DNA of 24,835 nt from JAGBWK01 sp964490275 (lineage in GTDB: Bacteria > Bacteroidota > Bacteroidia > Bacteroidales > Muribaculaceae), in assembly GCA_964490275.1 (NCBI GenBank), contig CAZBBL010000015.1:1-24835 (forward strand). Direction: 5' to 3'. A program made the translations under genes and the position numbers. A model generated the notes under the pieces. That model searched no databases. It was not told the origin of the DNA and was given only the letters and a program-made list of their open reading frames with translations. Below are positions 8,409-16,373 of this stretch, piece by piece (position 1 is the first letter of the stretch; every line of letters starts with the position of its first letter).

Positions 8409-9199
8409 CCCCATACGATAATCCTACATCGGCAAAAATGACACTGACTTTTCTCGGCACCGGCACCTCTACCGGTGTGCCAATGATTGGATGCAATTGC
8501 CATGTATGTCGCTCTACCGATATTCGCGACAAACGATTGCGCACATCGGCTCTGCTTCATGTAGCCGGCAAAAATATTTTGATTGATGCCGGACCCGACT
8601 TCCGTCAGCAAATACTCCGCCAAGGTGTCGACACCTTAGATTGTATGTTGGTGACACATTCCCATTACGACCATGTCGGCGGCATTGACGACCTACGCCC
8701 GTTTTGCTATCCCAACGGCTTCGACGTCTACACCTCTGAGGAGGTAGATGCCAACTTGCGCAGCCACGTGCCTTATTGCTTCGCTGAAAATCCCTATCCC
8801 GGAGCTCCTGTGTTGCACACTCATATCGTCACCCCTTACGTCCCATTCACGGCTTCCGGCATTGAAATTGTCCCGCTCGCTGTCAACCATTATCTGATGG
8901 ATATACTCGGCTTTCGTATCGGCAATTTGGGATATATCACCGATGCAAAAGTAGTCCCTGACGCCACAATCGAGGCATTGCAGGGTGTCGACACATTGGT
9001 CATCAACGCTTTGCGTATCACAGAGCATATCTCGCATATCAACCTCAAAGAGGCGCTCCAACTTATCAGCCTCATCAATCCGCGTCGAGCCTATCTGACA
9101 CATCTGAGCCACGATATGGGCCTTCATGCCGTCGTCGAACCTATGCTCCCGGCCAATGTCAGTATCGCCTACGATACTCTTACCATCGAAATACCCTGA
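8405..9199 (+). CDS. PhnP-like MBL-fold metallo-hydrolase
   Basis: This is a beta-lactamase-fold hydrolase of 264 residues. The metal-binding motif THSHYDH (His85, His87, Asp89, His90) is intact, and an upstream CNC-x2-C cluster (Cys30, Cys32, Cys35) matches the structural zinc site of PhnP, a cyclic-phosphate phosphodiesterase. Later histidines in THLSHD likely complete the site. The natural substrate cannot be told from sequence; phosphodiester hydrolysis is the best family-based guess. The start at 8405 gives a 4-bp overlap with the lipoprotein gene; ATG 8438, just before TLTFLGTG, would give the more typical N-terminus and is also plausible. No signal peptide is seen, so it is cytoplasmic, unlike its two operon partners. 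Confidence 0.87.
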   Translation: MTPYDNPTSAKMTLTFLGTGTSTGVPMIGCNCHVCRSTDIRDKRLRTSALLHVAGKNILIDAGPDFRQQILRQGVDTLDCMLVTHSHYDHVGGIDDLRPFCYPNGFDVYTSEEVDANLRSHVPYCFAENPYPGAPVLHTHIVTPYVPFTASGIEIVPLAVNHYLMDILGFRIGNLGYITDAKVVPDATIEALQGVDTLVINALRITEHISHINLKEALQLISLINPRRAYLTHLSHDMGLHAVVEPMLPANVSIAYDTLTIEIP

Positions 9200-9221
9200 C
9201 ACATTTGGTCTCTAAAACAAG

Positions 9222-9272
9222 CGGGAGATAAACCTTGACCTATACGCCTAAACCTTAGTGGTCTATCTCCCG
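9222..9272. terminator. Stem-loop between convergent genes
   Basis: CGGGAGATA (9222-9230) pairs perfectly with TATCTCCCG (9264-9272) around a long loop of about 33 nt. It lies between the ends of the hydrolase (plus) and alcohol dehydrogenase (minus) genes, so it could serve both. There is no strong T-run and the loop is large, hence moderate confidence. Confidence 0.55.
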
Positions 9273-9294
9273 TATTTGGCTTGTCGATGACGAA

Positions 9295-10464
9295 TTACAG
9301 ACACATTTCAAATATCTTTTCGATATCGGCTTGTTGAAGCGGCTTGAATCCGTTGAGGGTGGCGCCACCGCAAGCTTTGCGAGCCATTGTAGCAAAGTTG
9401 TCGGAGTTGATGCCAACTTCGGTGAGAGTGCGTTTCAGCCCGAGCGTGTCAAACAAGAAGTGTTCAAGGCAGCTGATGCTCTTTTTCGCGATTTCCATAG
9501 GAGCCAATTTGGCATCGATGCCGAAAACGTTGACGCCAAATTGCACATATTTCGACACCGTAGTCTCGTCTAAGCAATATTCCATCCAGCGCGGTGTGAC
9601 GATAGCCAAACCAAGGCCGTGAGTGATATCGTAGATGGCTGAAAGCTCGTGCTCGATGGGGTGGCAGGTCCAAGCTTGCTGTTTGCCGCCGTCAACCAAT
9701 CCGTTGATGGCCCACGATGATGTCCACATCAGGTTGGCACGTGCCTCATAGTTGGTCGGCTCAGCCATAGCGATGGGTGCATATTTTATGATAGTTTTCA
9801 TCATGCCCTCCATGAATGTGTCGAGCATATAGAGGTCTTGGTTCATGTTGAAATATACCTCCATGATATGCGACATCATGTCGGCAGCGCCACATGCCGT
9901 TTGATAGGGGCTGACGGTGTAGGTCAAAGTCGGGTCGAGGAACGACACTTTGGGGAGCATTGGCGGAGCCAAGCGTCCGATTTTGTCTTGTGTCTCGGGA
10001 TTGCTGATTACGCCGCCACTATCCATCTCCGACCCTGTAGCAGCCAGCGTCAAGACGGTGACAATAGGTAGGGCGCGTGTGATGGGTGCCCATTTTTCGC
10101 TCAAGAAATCCCATGGGTCATGGTCGACGCAAGCGCCGGCAGCGATAAATTTGGTGGCGTCGATAGTTGAACCGCCACCAACAGCCAGCAGCACGTCGAT
10201 AGCGTTGTCTTTGCACATCTGTGCACCTTTGCGCACCGACCCGATGCGCGGATTAGGCTCGATGCCCGACAGCTCAAACACTTCGAGACCGGCACCTTTG
10301 AGCTCGCCGATTACCTTATCATATAGGCCGCTGCGTTTTATTGAGCCACCGCCGTAGGTGAGCAGCACGCGCTTGCCATATTTACTCACTTCTTCGCCAA
10401 GGTGGCAGAGTTGATTCTCTCCGAAATATACCTTTACAGGTATGTCATATACAAAGCTGTTCAT
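9295..10464 (-). CDS. YqhD-like NADPH-dependent iron-type alcohol dehydrogenase
   Basis: Group III (iron-type) alcohol dehydrogenases of the YqhD/BDH class reduce short aldehydes to alcohols, usually with NADPH, in the cytoplasm. The 389-residue chain is full length. It has the GGGS nucleotide signature at 38-41 typical of NADPH preference, GGGST at 96-100, ATGSEM near 142-147, and the metal ligands Asp195, His199, His268 and His282. Each ligand is one residue off its E. coli YqhD counterpart (194, 198, 267, 281). It is the last gene of the minus-strand run, 31 bp after the DUF5063 gene. Aldehyde detoxification or fermentative redox balance are plausible roles; the substrate is not determined by sequence. 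Confidence 0.93.
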   Translation of the reverse strand: MNSFVYDIPVKVYFGENQLCHLGEEVSKYGKRVLLTYGGGSIKRSGLYDKVIGELKGAGLEVFELSGIEPNPRIGSVRKGAQMCKDNAIDVLLAVGGGSTIDATKFIAAGACVDHDPWDFLSEKWAPITRALPIVTVLTLAATGSEMDSGGVISNPETQDKIGRLAPPMLPKVSFLDPTLTYTVSPYQTACGAADMMSHIMEVYFNMNQDLYMLDTFMEGMMKTIIKYAPIAMAEPTNYEARANLMWTSSWAINGLVDGGKQQAWTCHPIEHELSAIYDITHGLGLAIVTPRWMEYCLDETTVSKYVQFGVNVFGIDAKLAPMEIAKKSISCLEHFLFDTLGLKRTLTEVGINSDNFATMARKACGGATLNGFKPLQQADIEKIFEMCL

Positions 10465-10495
10465 AGTAGATGTGGGTTAACCGTGATAAGTTTTT

Positions 10496-11005
10496 TTATT
10501 GATTGGCTGCGAGATTGTTGATGGCACGCAGTGTGTTGCACAGGGTTTGGCTCCAATAAGAGCGAAAATCGTCTTTGATGGCTACCAATGCCAAGTCGAC
10601 GTTTGCGTCGGTGGCATCGCGCACGGTGGCAATAAAATTAAACAACACTTGGAATATGTCGGTCAGACCTTCGGCGATGCTTGCCGACACCGGCGTGTCG
10701 CTATATTTCATATCCTCCTCAAACACTTCGAGGTAGATGTCGTCTTCGCCCATGAGCTGCTCTACGTCGCGACGCACGGCTTCGTAATAGTCTTCGTCTA
10801 AGGCGCTCTCCAAGTAGGCGTCGTCGGTAAGTGCCGAGGCTTGCAAGTCGGTAGCCATAATATATAAGCGAGGCAATAGCTTGAGCATTGTGGCTACAAA
10901 ATCGTTGCGCTCTGTTTGGCTACAGTTTTCAAGGGCTACGCAATATTCGTTGCAGATACCGATAAAGGCAATCGCATTGGTAGTGAGAGAGCTTTTCTGT
11001 TCCAT
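10496..11005 (-). CDS. DUF5063 family protein
   Basis: This is an acidic, helix-rich 169-residue protein without signal peptide or membrane segment. I recognise it as the DUF5063 type, a Bacteroidetes family of unknown function, from its overall pattern: an N-terminal helix with FIGICNEYC, a Leu-rich LPRLY segment, an acidic DEDYYE patch, and a C-terminal segment containing RSYW. Its ATG begins on the base immediately after the nadD stop, giving zero spacing, so the two are probably translated together. No catalytic motif is visible. Confidence 0.75.
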   Translation of the reverse strand: MEQKSSLTTNAIAFIGICNEYCVALENCSQTERNDFVATMLKLLPRLYIMATDLQASALTDDAYLESALDEDYYEAVRRDVEQLMGEDDIYLEVFEEDMKYSDTPVSASIAEGLTDIFQVLFNFIATVRDATDANVDLALVAIKDDFRSYWSQTLCNTLRAINNLAANQ

Positions 11006-11599
11006 TTATTTATATAGTTGATGCAGTTTGATATATTCAAAGACTCCGTCAGGGAGGAAAAAGTTCATATCGAGGCCCGCTTTCACTGATTGGCGGATGA
11101 AGGTCGATGAGATGTCGAGCATTGGCGTTTGAGCTATTGTCACGTCGGCTCCGGCGGTGTCGATAGTTGGAGCGTCGGTAGCTCCCGGACGTGGATATAC
11201 CAAGATAGGGTAGTGGGCCATGATTTCGTCATAGCTGCGCCAACGACCGAAATTTTGCCAATTGTCTCCGCCAATGACCAAGGTGAATTTGTCGTTGGGG
11301 TGAAGCTCGCGCAAGCGGGCCAACGTATCGACTGTGTAAGACGGACGTGGCATCTCCAACTCCAATTCGCACGGCAATATCCCCGGCGCATTTTTGCACG
11401 CAATGTTGAGCATCGCCAGGCGGTCGGCGTCAGAGGCCAAGTCGGTAGCGCTTGCTTTCAACGGATTGAGCGGCGACAGCATGAGCCACACTTGGTCAAA
11501 CCCATAGCGCTGACGCAGATAGTCGGCGATAATGATATGACCGATATGGACGGGATTAAACGACCCGCCCATTATGGCGATGCGTCGCTGAGCGTTCAT
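11006..11599 (-). CDS. nadD: Nicotinate-nucleotide adenylyltransferase NadD
   Basis: NadD transfers AMP from ATP to nicotinate mononucleotide, giving deamido-NAD in NAD synthesis. The 197-residue protein shows the nucleotidyltransferase signature GGSFNPVHIGH at residues 11-21 and the C-terminal ISSTFIR motif, both diagnostic; the FTLVIGGDNW segment in the middle is also typical. Its ATG overlaps the gmk stop by 4 bp (11596-11599) and its stop abuts the DUF5063 start. Length and motifs are normal. Confidence 0.95.
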   Translation of the reverse strand: MNAQRRIAIMGGSFNPVHIGHIIIADYLRQRYGFDQVWLMLSPLNPLKASATDLASDADRLAMLNIACKNAPGILPCELELEMPRPSYTVDTLARLRELHPNDKFTLVIGGDNWQNFGRWRSYDEIMAHYPILVYPRPGATDAPTIDTAGADVTIAQTPMLDISSTFIRQSVKAGLDMNFFLPDGVFEYIKLHQLYK

Positions 11600-12162
11600 T
11601 TTAGGAATTGGCTTATCAGTAGCTCGGTTTGGTCTACAGCGGTTTCGAGTTGGTCATTGACCACAACTTGGTCAAAGCGAGGTGCAAACGAAATTTCATA
11701 TTTTGCGCGAGCCACACGTTGGGCTACAGCGTCGTCGCTTTCGGTGCCACGGCTTATGAGGCGTTGACGCAGAGTTTCAACCGATGGCGGTTGGATAAAG
11801 ATTGATAGCGCTTGGTCTTGGTAGATTTGCTTGACGTTGACGCCGCCATTGACGTCGATGTCGAGGATGACGTTGCGTCCCATCTCCAAGCGGTGGTCAA
11901 TCTCGCTGCGGAGTGTGCCGTAGTAGCGTCCGGGATAAACCTCCTCATGCTCCACAAAGTCGCCGTTAGCAATGTGTTGGCTGAATTGCTCGTCGCTGAG
12001 AAAATGGTAGTGAACGCCGTCGATCTCGCCTTCGCGCGGTTTACGATTAGTGGCTGAGACTGAAAATTCCATCTCTACGTTGCCACGCTTCATGATGGCG
12101 TTGATGATTGTCGATTTGCCACATCCCGAGGGGGCTGATATGATGATGATTTTTCCGGCCAT
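11596..12162 (-). CDS. gmk: Guanylate kinase Gmk
   Basis: Gmk phosphorylates GMP to GDP with ATP and is essential for GTP and dGTP supply. The 188-residue protein has the P-loop SGCGKST at 12-18, the GMP-binding RKPREGE segment near 40, HYHFLSD in the 50s, EVYPGRYYGT near 75-83, and the ILDIDVNGG segment near 100. It lies 12 bp after yicC and overlaps nadD by 4 bp. The yicC-gmk-nadD order is a recurrent Bacteroidetes arrangement and supports the assignment. Confidence 0.96.
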   Translation of the reverse strand: MAGKIIIISAPSGCGKSTIINAIMKRGNVEMEFSVSATNRKPREGEIDGVHYHFLSDEQFSQHIANGDFVEHEEVYPGRYYGTLRSEIDHRLEMGRNVILDIDVNGGVNVKQIYQDQALSIFIQPPSVETLRQRLISRGTESDDAVAQRVARAKYEISFAPRFDQVVVNDQLETAVDQTELLISQFLK

Positions 12163-12174
12163 AGTCAGTAGTGA

Positions 12175-13053
12175 TTATAGTACGTTCAACACTTGCTCTT
12201 TGATTTGCTCGAGCTCGTCTTTCATTTTTACGACGATGATTTGCATCTCGGCATGGTTGCTTTTCGACCCGAGGGTATTAATCTCGCGTCCCATCTCCTG
12301 AGAAATGAATCCGAGCTTCTTGCCTTGGCCTTGACCTACGGTTTCCATAGTCTCGAGGAAGTAGTCGAGGTGTTGAGTCAAGCGCTGTTTCTCCTCGTTG
12401 ATGTCGAGCTTCTCGATATAGAAAATCATCTCCTGCTCAAAGCGACCGCGGTCGTAGTCGGCTTGAGGTATCTTCTCGAGAGCATCGACAATACGCGAGC
12501 GTATTTTTGTCAGACGTTCGGCCTCGTAGGCGGGTATCTGAGCCAGCAGGTCGCGAATGCGATTGATGCGCACGGTGAAAAATTCTTTGAGCTTTTTGCC
12601 CTCTTTAGCACGAAACTCGCAGAGCGATTTCAATGCCTCGGCCAAGGCGCGGTTGATAGCTTCAAGGTCGTCGTCGCTGACGTCGGCCGAGTTGTCGGTG
12701 TGGAACACGTCGGGGAAGCGCATCAACACGTTATACCAATCGTCGGGCTCAGCGATGCCAAGCTCCTGGGCCATCTGCTCTACTTGGCGCTTGTAGGCGG
12801 CCAAGCGTTTGACGTTGATTGTGACATCGCTCTCATCTGAAATAGATTCGCTGAAGAGGCTGAAGTCAATCTTGCCACGCTCTACCGTCGCGGCAATGGT
12901 GTTGCGCAGGTCGAGCTCTATCGATCTGTAGGCTGAGGGTATACGGCTCGACAAATCAAGCTGTTTTGAATTGAGCGATTTGAGCTCTATCGTAAAGCGT
13001 TTGGAGGAATTTTCGGCAAAACCTTTGCCAAATCCGGTCATTGAGTAAAGCAT
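12175..13053 (-). CDS. yicC: YicC family endoribonuclease
   Basis: YicC proteins are ribonucleases linked in E. coli to decay of small RNAs. The 292-residue chain opens with the hallmark MLYSMTGFG and the SLNSKQLD segment of the N-terminal domain. It ends in the conserved C-terminal domain: QEMGREINTLGSK followed by a helix finishing EQVLNV. Length is typical. It heads the minus-strand yicC-gmk-nadD run and is divergent from tsaB across about 75 bp. Confidence 0.94.
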   Translation of the reverse strand: MLYSMTGFGKGFAENSSKRFTIELKSLNSKQLDLSSRIPSAYRSIELDLRNTIAATVERGKIDFSLFSESISDESDVTINVKRLAAYKRQVEQMAQELGIAEPDDWYNVLMRFPDVFHTDNSADVSDDDLEAINRALAEALKSLCEFRAKEGKKLKEFFTVRINRIRDLLAQIPAYEAERLTKIRSRIVDALEKIPQADYDRGRFEQEMIFYIEKLDINEEKQRLTQHLDYFLETMETVGQGQGKKLGFISQEMGREINTLGSKSNHAEMQIIVVKMKDELEQIKEQVLNVL

Positions 13054-13069
13054 ATGGCAATATTTTTTG

Positions 13070-13077
13070 CAAAATTA
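13070..13077 (-). promoter_or_regulatory. Possible -7 box of the yicC operon
   Basis: Read on the minus strand this is TAATTTTG, fitting TAnnTTTG, 16 bp upstream of the yicC ATG. I found no matching -33 TTTG at the right distance, so support is partial. Confidence 0.4.
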
Positions 13078-13098
13078 AGGATATAAAGAGAAAAAGCG

Positions 13099-13106
13099 TA
13101 AATTTG
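13099..13106 (+). promoter_or_regulatory. Possible -7 box of tsaB
   Basis: TAAATTTG fits the -7 consensus and lies 21 bp before ATG 13128. The nearest TTTG upstream (13066-13069) is too far away (29 nt) for a standard -33 box. Its position supports ATG 13128, since the longer frame beginning at 13041 would start upstream of this promoter. Confidence 0.45.
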
Positions 13107-13127
13107 CAGTCTAAATTTTCAAAAATT

Positions 13128-13817
13128 ATGGCTGTAATACTCAATATCGAGACCTCGACCAATGTTTGTTCGGTCGCTTTGACCGCTGAAGGTATGGTGC
13201 TTTGCCATCGTGAAGACTTCCGTGGCCAAAATCATGCTACGCTTCTGAGCGGTTTTATTAAAGATTGCCTCGACTATCTCAACGACAAGGAGATGAAGCT
13301 CGACGCTGTCGCCGTCAGCATCGGCCCCGGTAGCTATACCGGTTTGCGTATCGGGCTGTCAGAAGCCAAAGGCTTGTGCTATGGCTTCAACATACCGCTT
13401 ATCGGCATTGATACTCTGAAAATTATGGCCGTATCCGTCATGTTCAACCATCCTATTGAGGGCGACGAATTGTTTATCCCTATGCTCGACGCTCGTCGCA
13501 TGGAGGTCTACACCGCCGTCTACGACATGGCGCTCAATCCGCTGGTAGCCCCAACGCCTCTGATTCTCGACGAAAATTCTTATGCCGAATGGCTCGACAA
13601 ATCTCCGGCGCTACTTTTTGGCAACGGCTCTGATAAATCAAAAGCTTTGATAACTCACCCCAATGCTCATTTCGTCGCCGACATAGCTCCGTTGGCCGTC
13701 GATATGCTCGCCTTGGCTGAGCAAGCCTATGCTCGTCGCGATTTCCTCGACCTCGCTTACAGCACTCCGGCCTACCTCAAAGAGTTTCAAGCCACCAAGC
13801 CCAAATCGCTTATCTGA
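13128..13817 (+). CDS. tsaB: tRNA threonylcarbamoyladenosine synthesis protein TsaB
   Basis: TsaB is the inactive ASKHA-fold partner of TsaD in making the t6A37 modification on tRNAs that read ANN codons. From ATG 13128 the protein has 229 residues and begins MAVILNIETST, the normal start of the family. The signature GPGSYTGLRIG is at 66-76. The frame is open upstream to 13041, but those 29 extra residues overlap yicC and lie upstream of the likely promoter, so I reject them. It is a single gene, convergent with the S8 protease gene and closed by a strong palindrome. Confidence 0.94.
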   Translation: MAVILNIETSTNVCSVALTAEGMVLCHREDFRGQNHATLLSGFIKDCLDYLNDKEMKLDAVAVSIGPGSYTGLRIGLSEAKGLCYGFNIPLIGIDTLKIMAVSVMFNHPIEGDELFIPMLDARRMEVYTAVYDMALNPLVAPTPLILDENSYAEWLDKSPALLFGNGSDKSKALITHPNAHFVADIAPLAVDMLALAEQAYARRDFLDLAYSTPAYLKEFQATKPKSLI

Positions 13818-13833
13818 AAATCATGTCTAAGAT

Positions 13834-13873
13834 ATAATAATGGCAGCCTCGACGTCGAGGCTGCCATTATTAT
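13834..13873. terminator. Perfect 40-nt palindrome between convergent genes
   Basis: Two 20-nt arms meet at 13853/13854 with no spacer (ATAATAATGG... through GACGTC to ...CCATTATTAT). A GC-rich core flanked by A/T on both sides gives a terminator-like hairpin in either direction. It separates tsaB (plus) from the S8 protease gene (minus). Confidence 0.85.
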
Positions 13874-13894
13874 GTGTATGCGCTAAATCGGGGA

Positions 13895-16087
13895 TTACTT
13901 CACTACGATTTTGCGGCTGTAGCTTGTGTGGTCGCCACCAACCAAAAGCACGTAGATGCCGGCCGAAGCGCTATTTGCGTCGAGGACCACGTGGTCGCCG
14001 GCGGCTGATGTCGCAGCTACTGTGCGGCCACTCATGTCGATGAGCGAAGCAGATACTTTGGTTTCGGCTGCAGCGTAAATATCAAAGCTGCGGTTGTCGT
14101 CGGTGGTGACGATTACCGATTGGGCATTGTCTTCAAAGATTTTGCCTACCGACGATTTGTTCAATACCTCTTTGATACCGGCTAAAGCGTCGAGCTTGCC
14201 TGCGCCCCATTGTATGGTGCTTTGAGCGGTGGTGCTACCGGTGACGTAAGAGTCTTTCTTCGCGGTGCTTTGAGCTATGTCGCGGATTTCTAAGGGAGTC
14301 AAAGTCGGGTCGGCTTGGAGCCAAAGGGCGATTGTGCCGGTAGCCACAGGCGATGACATTGATGTGCCCGACATTGTAGTCCAATAGTTTTTGCGGTTGT
14401 TGTAGGTGACCGATGCGCTTGTCGGATAGTAAGTTGTAGAGTAATAGCTGCTGCTGAGGAACGGGGTCGACAGCGACGATACTATCTTCACGCCGGGAGC
14501 GCAGAAGTGGGGGAGTTCGCGACCGTCAATCAGTGTGCCCCACGATGAGAAATAGGCGATATCGCCGGCAGCCATCGAGCTATAAGCGCGGTCGGTGTAG
14601 GCGCCTACGGCAATTACGTTTTGACCGCAAGCCATTTCGTTGATAGTGCCGTCGGTGGTAGCTGCGTCATATCCCGAAACGCTTTTTGATGAGAACATGG
14701 TGTAACCGTCAGAGTAAACTTCATAGGTTTTGCCTGCTTTGCCGGTGACGATGAGCACGGGATAGTATGACGATGAGTATGTCGATTTGTTGGTCAAACT
14801 CAGAGCGATATACGCGTAATAACGATTGTTGTCGGCGCAAACACCTTTGGCTGCACCCATGTAGCTCGATGTAGAGAATGCGCTGGTGAAGTAGGTATTT
14901 GTGGTGTAGCCCGAACGCGAACCGCCTACGTAGTTGTATGTGCCTGTGCCGGCGGCAAGTGTGTAGACAATGCTTTTAGTCGAGGTTGAGTAGATACCCA
15001 ACGATACGTCAAACTCAGAGCTGTCGGGGCCGATAATCTCAATATTGCCATAGGCCTGAGTGCCGGTATCGAGATAGTCGGTGTTGGGAACCAAGAAGGT
15101 TTGAATCTTGGTGTCGGACGATGTCATCGTTTTCTTGATTACGATGTCGTAGTCGGCCTCATTTCCGGAAGAAATACAAATCGGCGCTTTGGCTGCCAAT
15201 GCGCTGAGCGATTGGTTGAAAGAGTCGGTGCCGTCGTGGTGGCCTACATTGGTGCCGAGCGAGAGGTTGATGACGCAAGGCTTGTTTTCAGATTCGGCGT
15301 AGTTGATAATCTTTTCGACGCCATCCAAAAGAGCGTCGTAGGTTGAATCGCCGCAAGCAATGGCCAATTCGGCGTCGGGAGCCATACCCGAATAGTCGTT
15401 GGCTGTTTTGTTGTAGGCGCCGGCTGCGATACCGAGCACGTGAGTGCCGTGACATTCATCGCTGTCGTCGGTTGTGAAATTGCTGATGGCCGACGCTGTA
15501 GTGTAAGACGTTGTGGTTGTTTTGCCGGTGCGCTCGTTGTAGGTGTATTTCCAAATGCGTTTCACCCGCGATTCAGACAAGTCTGATTTGAGAAAGTTTA
15601 CGTGGTTGGGGTCCAAACCCATGTCAAACAAACCTACAATGGTGCCTTCGCCGGTGTAAGATTGGTCGAGGCCTTCGCCGGCTCTTACTTGGTCGACGTT
15701 GGTCGACACGCGAGCTTTGTTGTTGATTAATCTTACTTTTTTTACGGCTGTGATGTTTTTTATCGATTCGAGATTGCCGGCCTGCTCGATTGTAGTCAAT
15801 GGAATTGAGCAAACAATATTGTCGCCGATGACATTAGAGATTTCTGCACCGAGAGCTTCGAGCTCGGTTTGCGCTGCGTTTAAGTCGTTAGTCGAAACGA
15901 TTACGCGAGCCATCTTCACTCCGTCTTCGTTTACCGACATCGGGGCGATGAGCATATCATCGTCGTCCGACAGCATTTCGTTGTTGGCTCTGTCGATTAC
16001 GGCTTGCACGCTAAAGTCGAGCTTTGACTGTGCGTTGAGCGTCAATGCCGAGGCGAGTACCAACGAGCTGAGGTAAATTTTCTTCAT
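13895..16087 (-). CDS. Secreted S8 (subtilisin-like) protease with C-terminal sorting-type tail
   Basis: This 730-residue serine protease has a signal peptide (1 to about 20, ending LNAQ), then a propeptide-like region to about 140. The subtilase domain follows with Asp155 in FDMGLD, His213 in HGTHVLG, the oxyanion Asn309 in SSGNEA and Ser576 in SGTSMSSP. A Ser/Thr/Tyr-rich insert separates the Asn and Ser parts. The last 75 or so residues form a beta domain ending AGIYVLLV and SRKIVVK, which resembles the type IX secretion (Por secretion) tail. If that system exists in this genome the enzyme would reach the cell surface; otherwise it may stay periplasmic. It is monocistronic, with a long AT-rich leader carrying 14-bp tandem repeats. 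Confidence 0.92.
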   Translation of the reverse strand: MKKIYLSSLVLASALTLNAQSKLDFSVQAVIDRANNEMLSDDDDMLIAPMSVNEDGVKMARVIVSTNDLNAAQTELEALGAEISNVIGDNIVCSIPLTTIEQAGNLESIKNITAVKKVRLINNKARVSTNVDQVRAGEGLDQSYTGEGTIVGLFDMGLDPNHVNFLKSDLSESRVKRIWKYTYNERTGKTTTTSYTTASAISNFTTDDSDECHGTHVLGIAAGAYNKTANDYSGMAPDAELAIACGDSTYDALLDGVEKIINYAESENKPCVINLSLGTNVGHHDGTDSFNQSLSALAAKAPICISSGNEADYDIVIKKTMTSSDTKIQTFLVPNTDYLDTGTQAYGNIEIIGPDSSEFDVSLGIYSTSTKSIVYTLAAGTGTYNYVGGSRSGYTTNTYFTSAFSTSSYMGAAKGVCADNNRYYAYIALSLTNKSTYSSSYYPVLIVTGKAGKTYEVYSDGYTMFSSKSVSGYDAATTDGTINEMACGQNVIAVGAYTDRAYSSMAAGDIAYFSSWGTLIDGRELPHFCAPGVKIVSSLSTPFLSSSYYSTTYYPTSASVTYNNRKNYWTTMSGTSMSSPVATGTIALWLQADPTLTPLEIRDIAQSTAKKDSYVTGSTTAQSTIQWGAGKLDALAGIKEVLNKSSVGKIFEDNAQSVIVTTDDNRSFDIYAAAETKVSASLIDMSGRTVAATSAAGDHVVLDANSASAGIYVLLVGGDHTSYSRKIVVK

Positions 16088-16098
16088 GTTAGGTATTT

Positions 16099-16139
16099 TA
16101 ATGTATATAATCTAATGTATATAATCTAATGTATATAAT
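16099..16139 (-). repeat. 14-bp tandem repeat in the S8 protease leader
   Basis: The unit TAATGTATATAATC (plus strand) occurs twice in full, and a third time over 13 of 14 bases, with no mismatch. It begins 12 bp upstream of the protease ATG and lies downstream of the likely promoter, so it would be transcribed in the 5' untranslated region. Confidence 0.9.
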
Positions 16140-16226
16140 ATCGGTTGTCGAATGTTATTACAATGTTTGCCACAATTATTTATACGGTCGATTTTGGCGA
16201 ACTGTATATATATATGTGACAATATG

Positions 16227-16256
16227 CAAATTTAATAGTTTAATCTTTAGTAACAA
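16227..16256 (-). promoter_or_regulatory. Likely promoter of the S8 protease gene
   Basis: On the minus strand TTG (16254-16256, preceded by A) is followed after 19 nt by TAAATTTG (16227-16234), matching the Bacteroidetes consensus. Transcription would start near 16220, giving an unusually long leader of about 130 nt that contains the 14-bp repeats and an alternating TATATATATA tract. Confidence 0.55.
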
Positions 16257-16312
16257 TTATTTTTCTGAATAATAGTCGGTTTTTAACCAAAAAGTTGATT
16301 TTAACCAAAAAA

Positions 16313-16343
16313 TAGCGGAGCTGTCATCCCGACAGCTCCGCTA
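16313..16343 (-). terminator. Intrinsic terminator of the TPR gene
   Basis: A perfect 13-bp GC-rich stem (TAGCGGAGCTGTC with its complement) and a 5-nt loop are followed on the minus strand by TTTTTT. This is a textbook intrinsic terminator, about 30 bp after the TPR gene stop. The short sequence TTTTAACCAAAAA occurs just upstream on the plus strand twice (16281 and 16299), the second forming the T-tract. Confidence 0.9.
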
Positions 16344-16373
16344 AAATTATCGTAATTATTCTTCAATAAATGA

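Noticed and set aside
9464..9673. Small alternative-frame ORFs within the alcohol dehydrogenase gene
   Set aside because: The dehydrogenase has all metal ligands and the nucleotide signature; the other frames show no family features.
13041..13127. N-terminal extension of tsaB
   Set aside because: It overlaps yicC, lies upstream of the likely promoter, and TsaB proteins begin at the later ATG.
16099..16139. CRISPR-like array
   Set aside because: The units are 14 bp, contiguous and without spacers; this is a simple tandem repeat.
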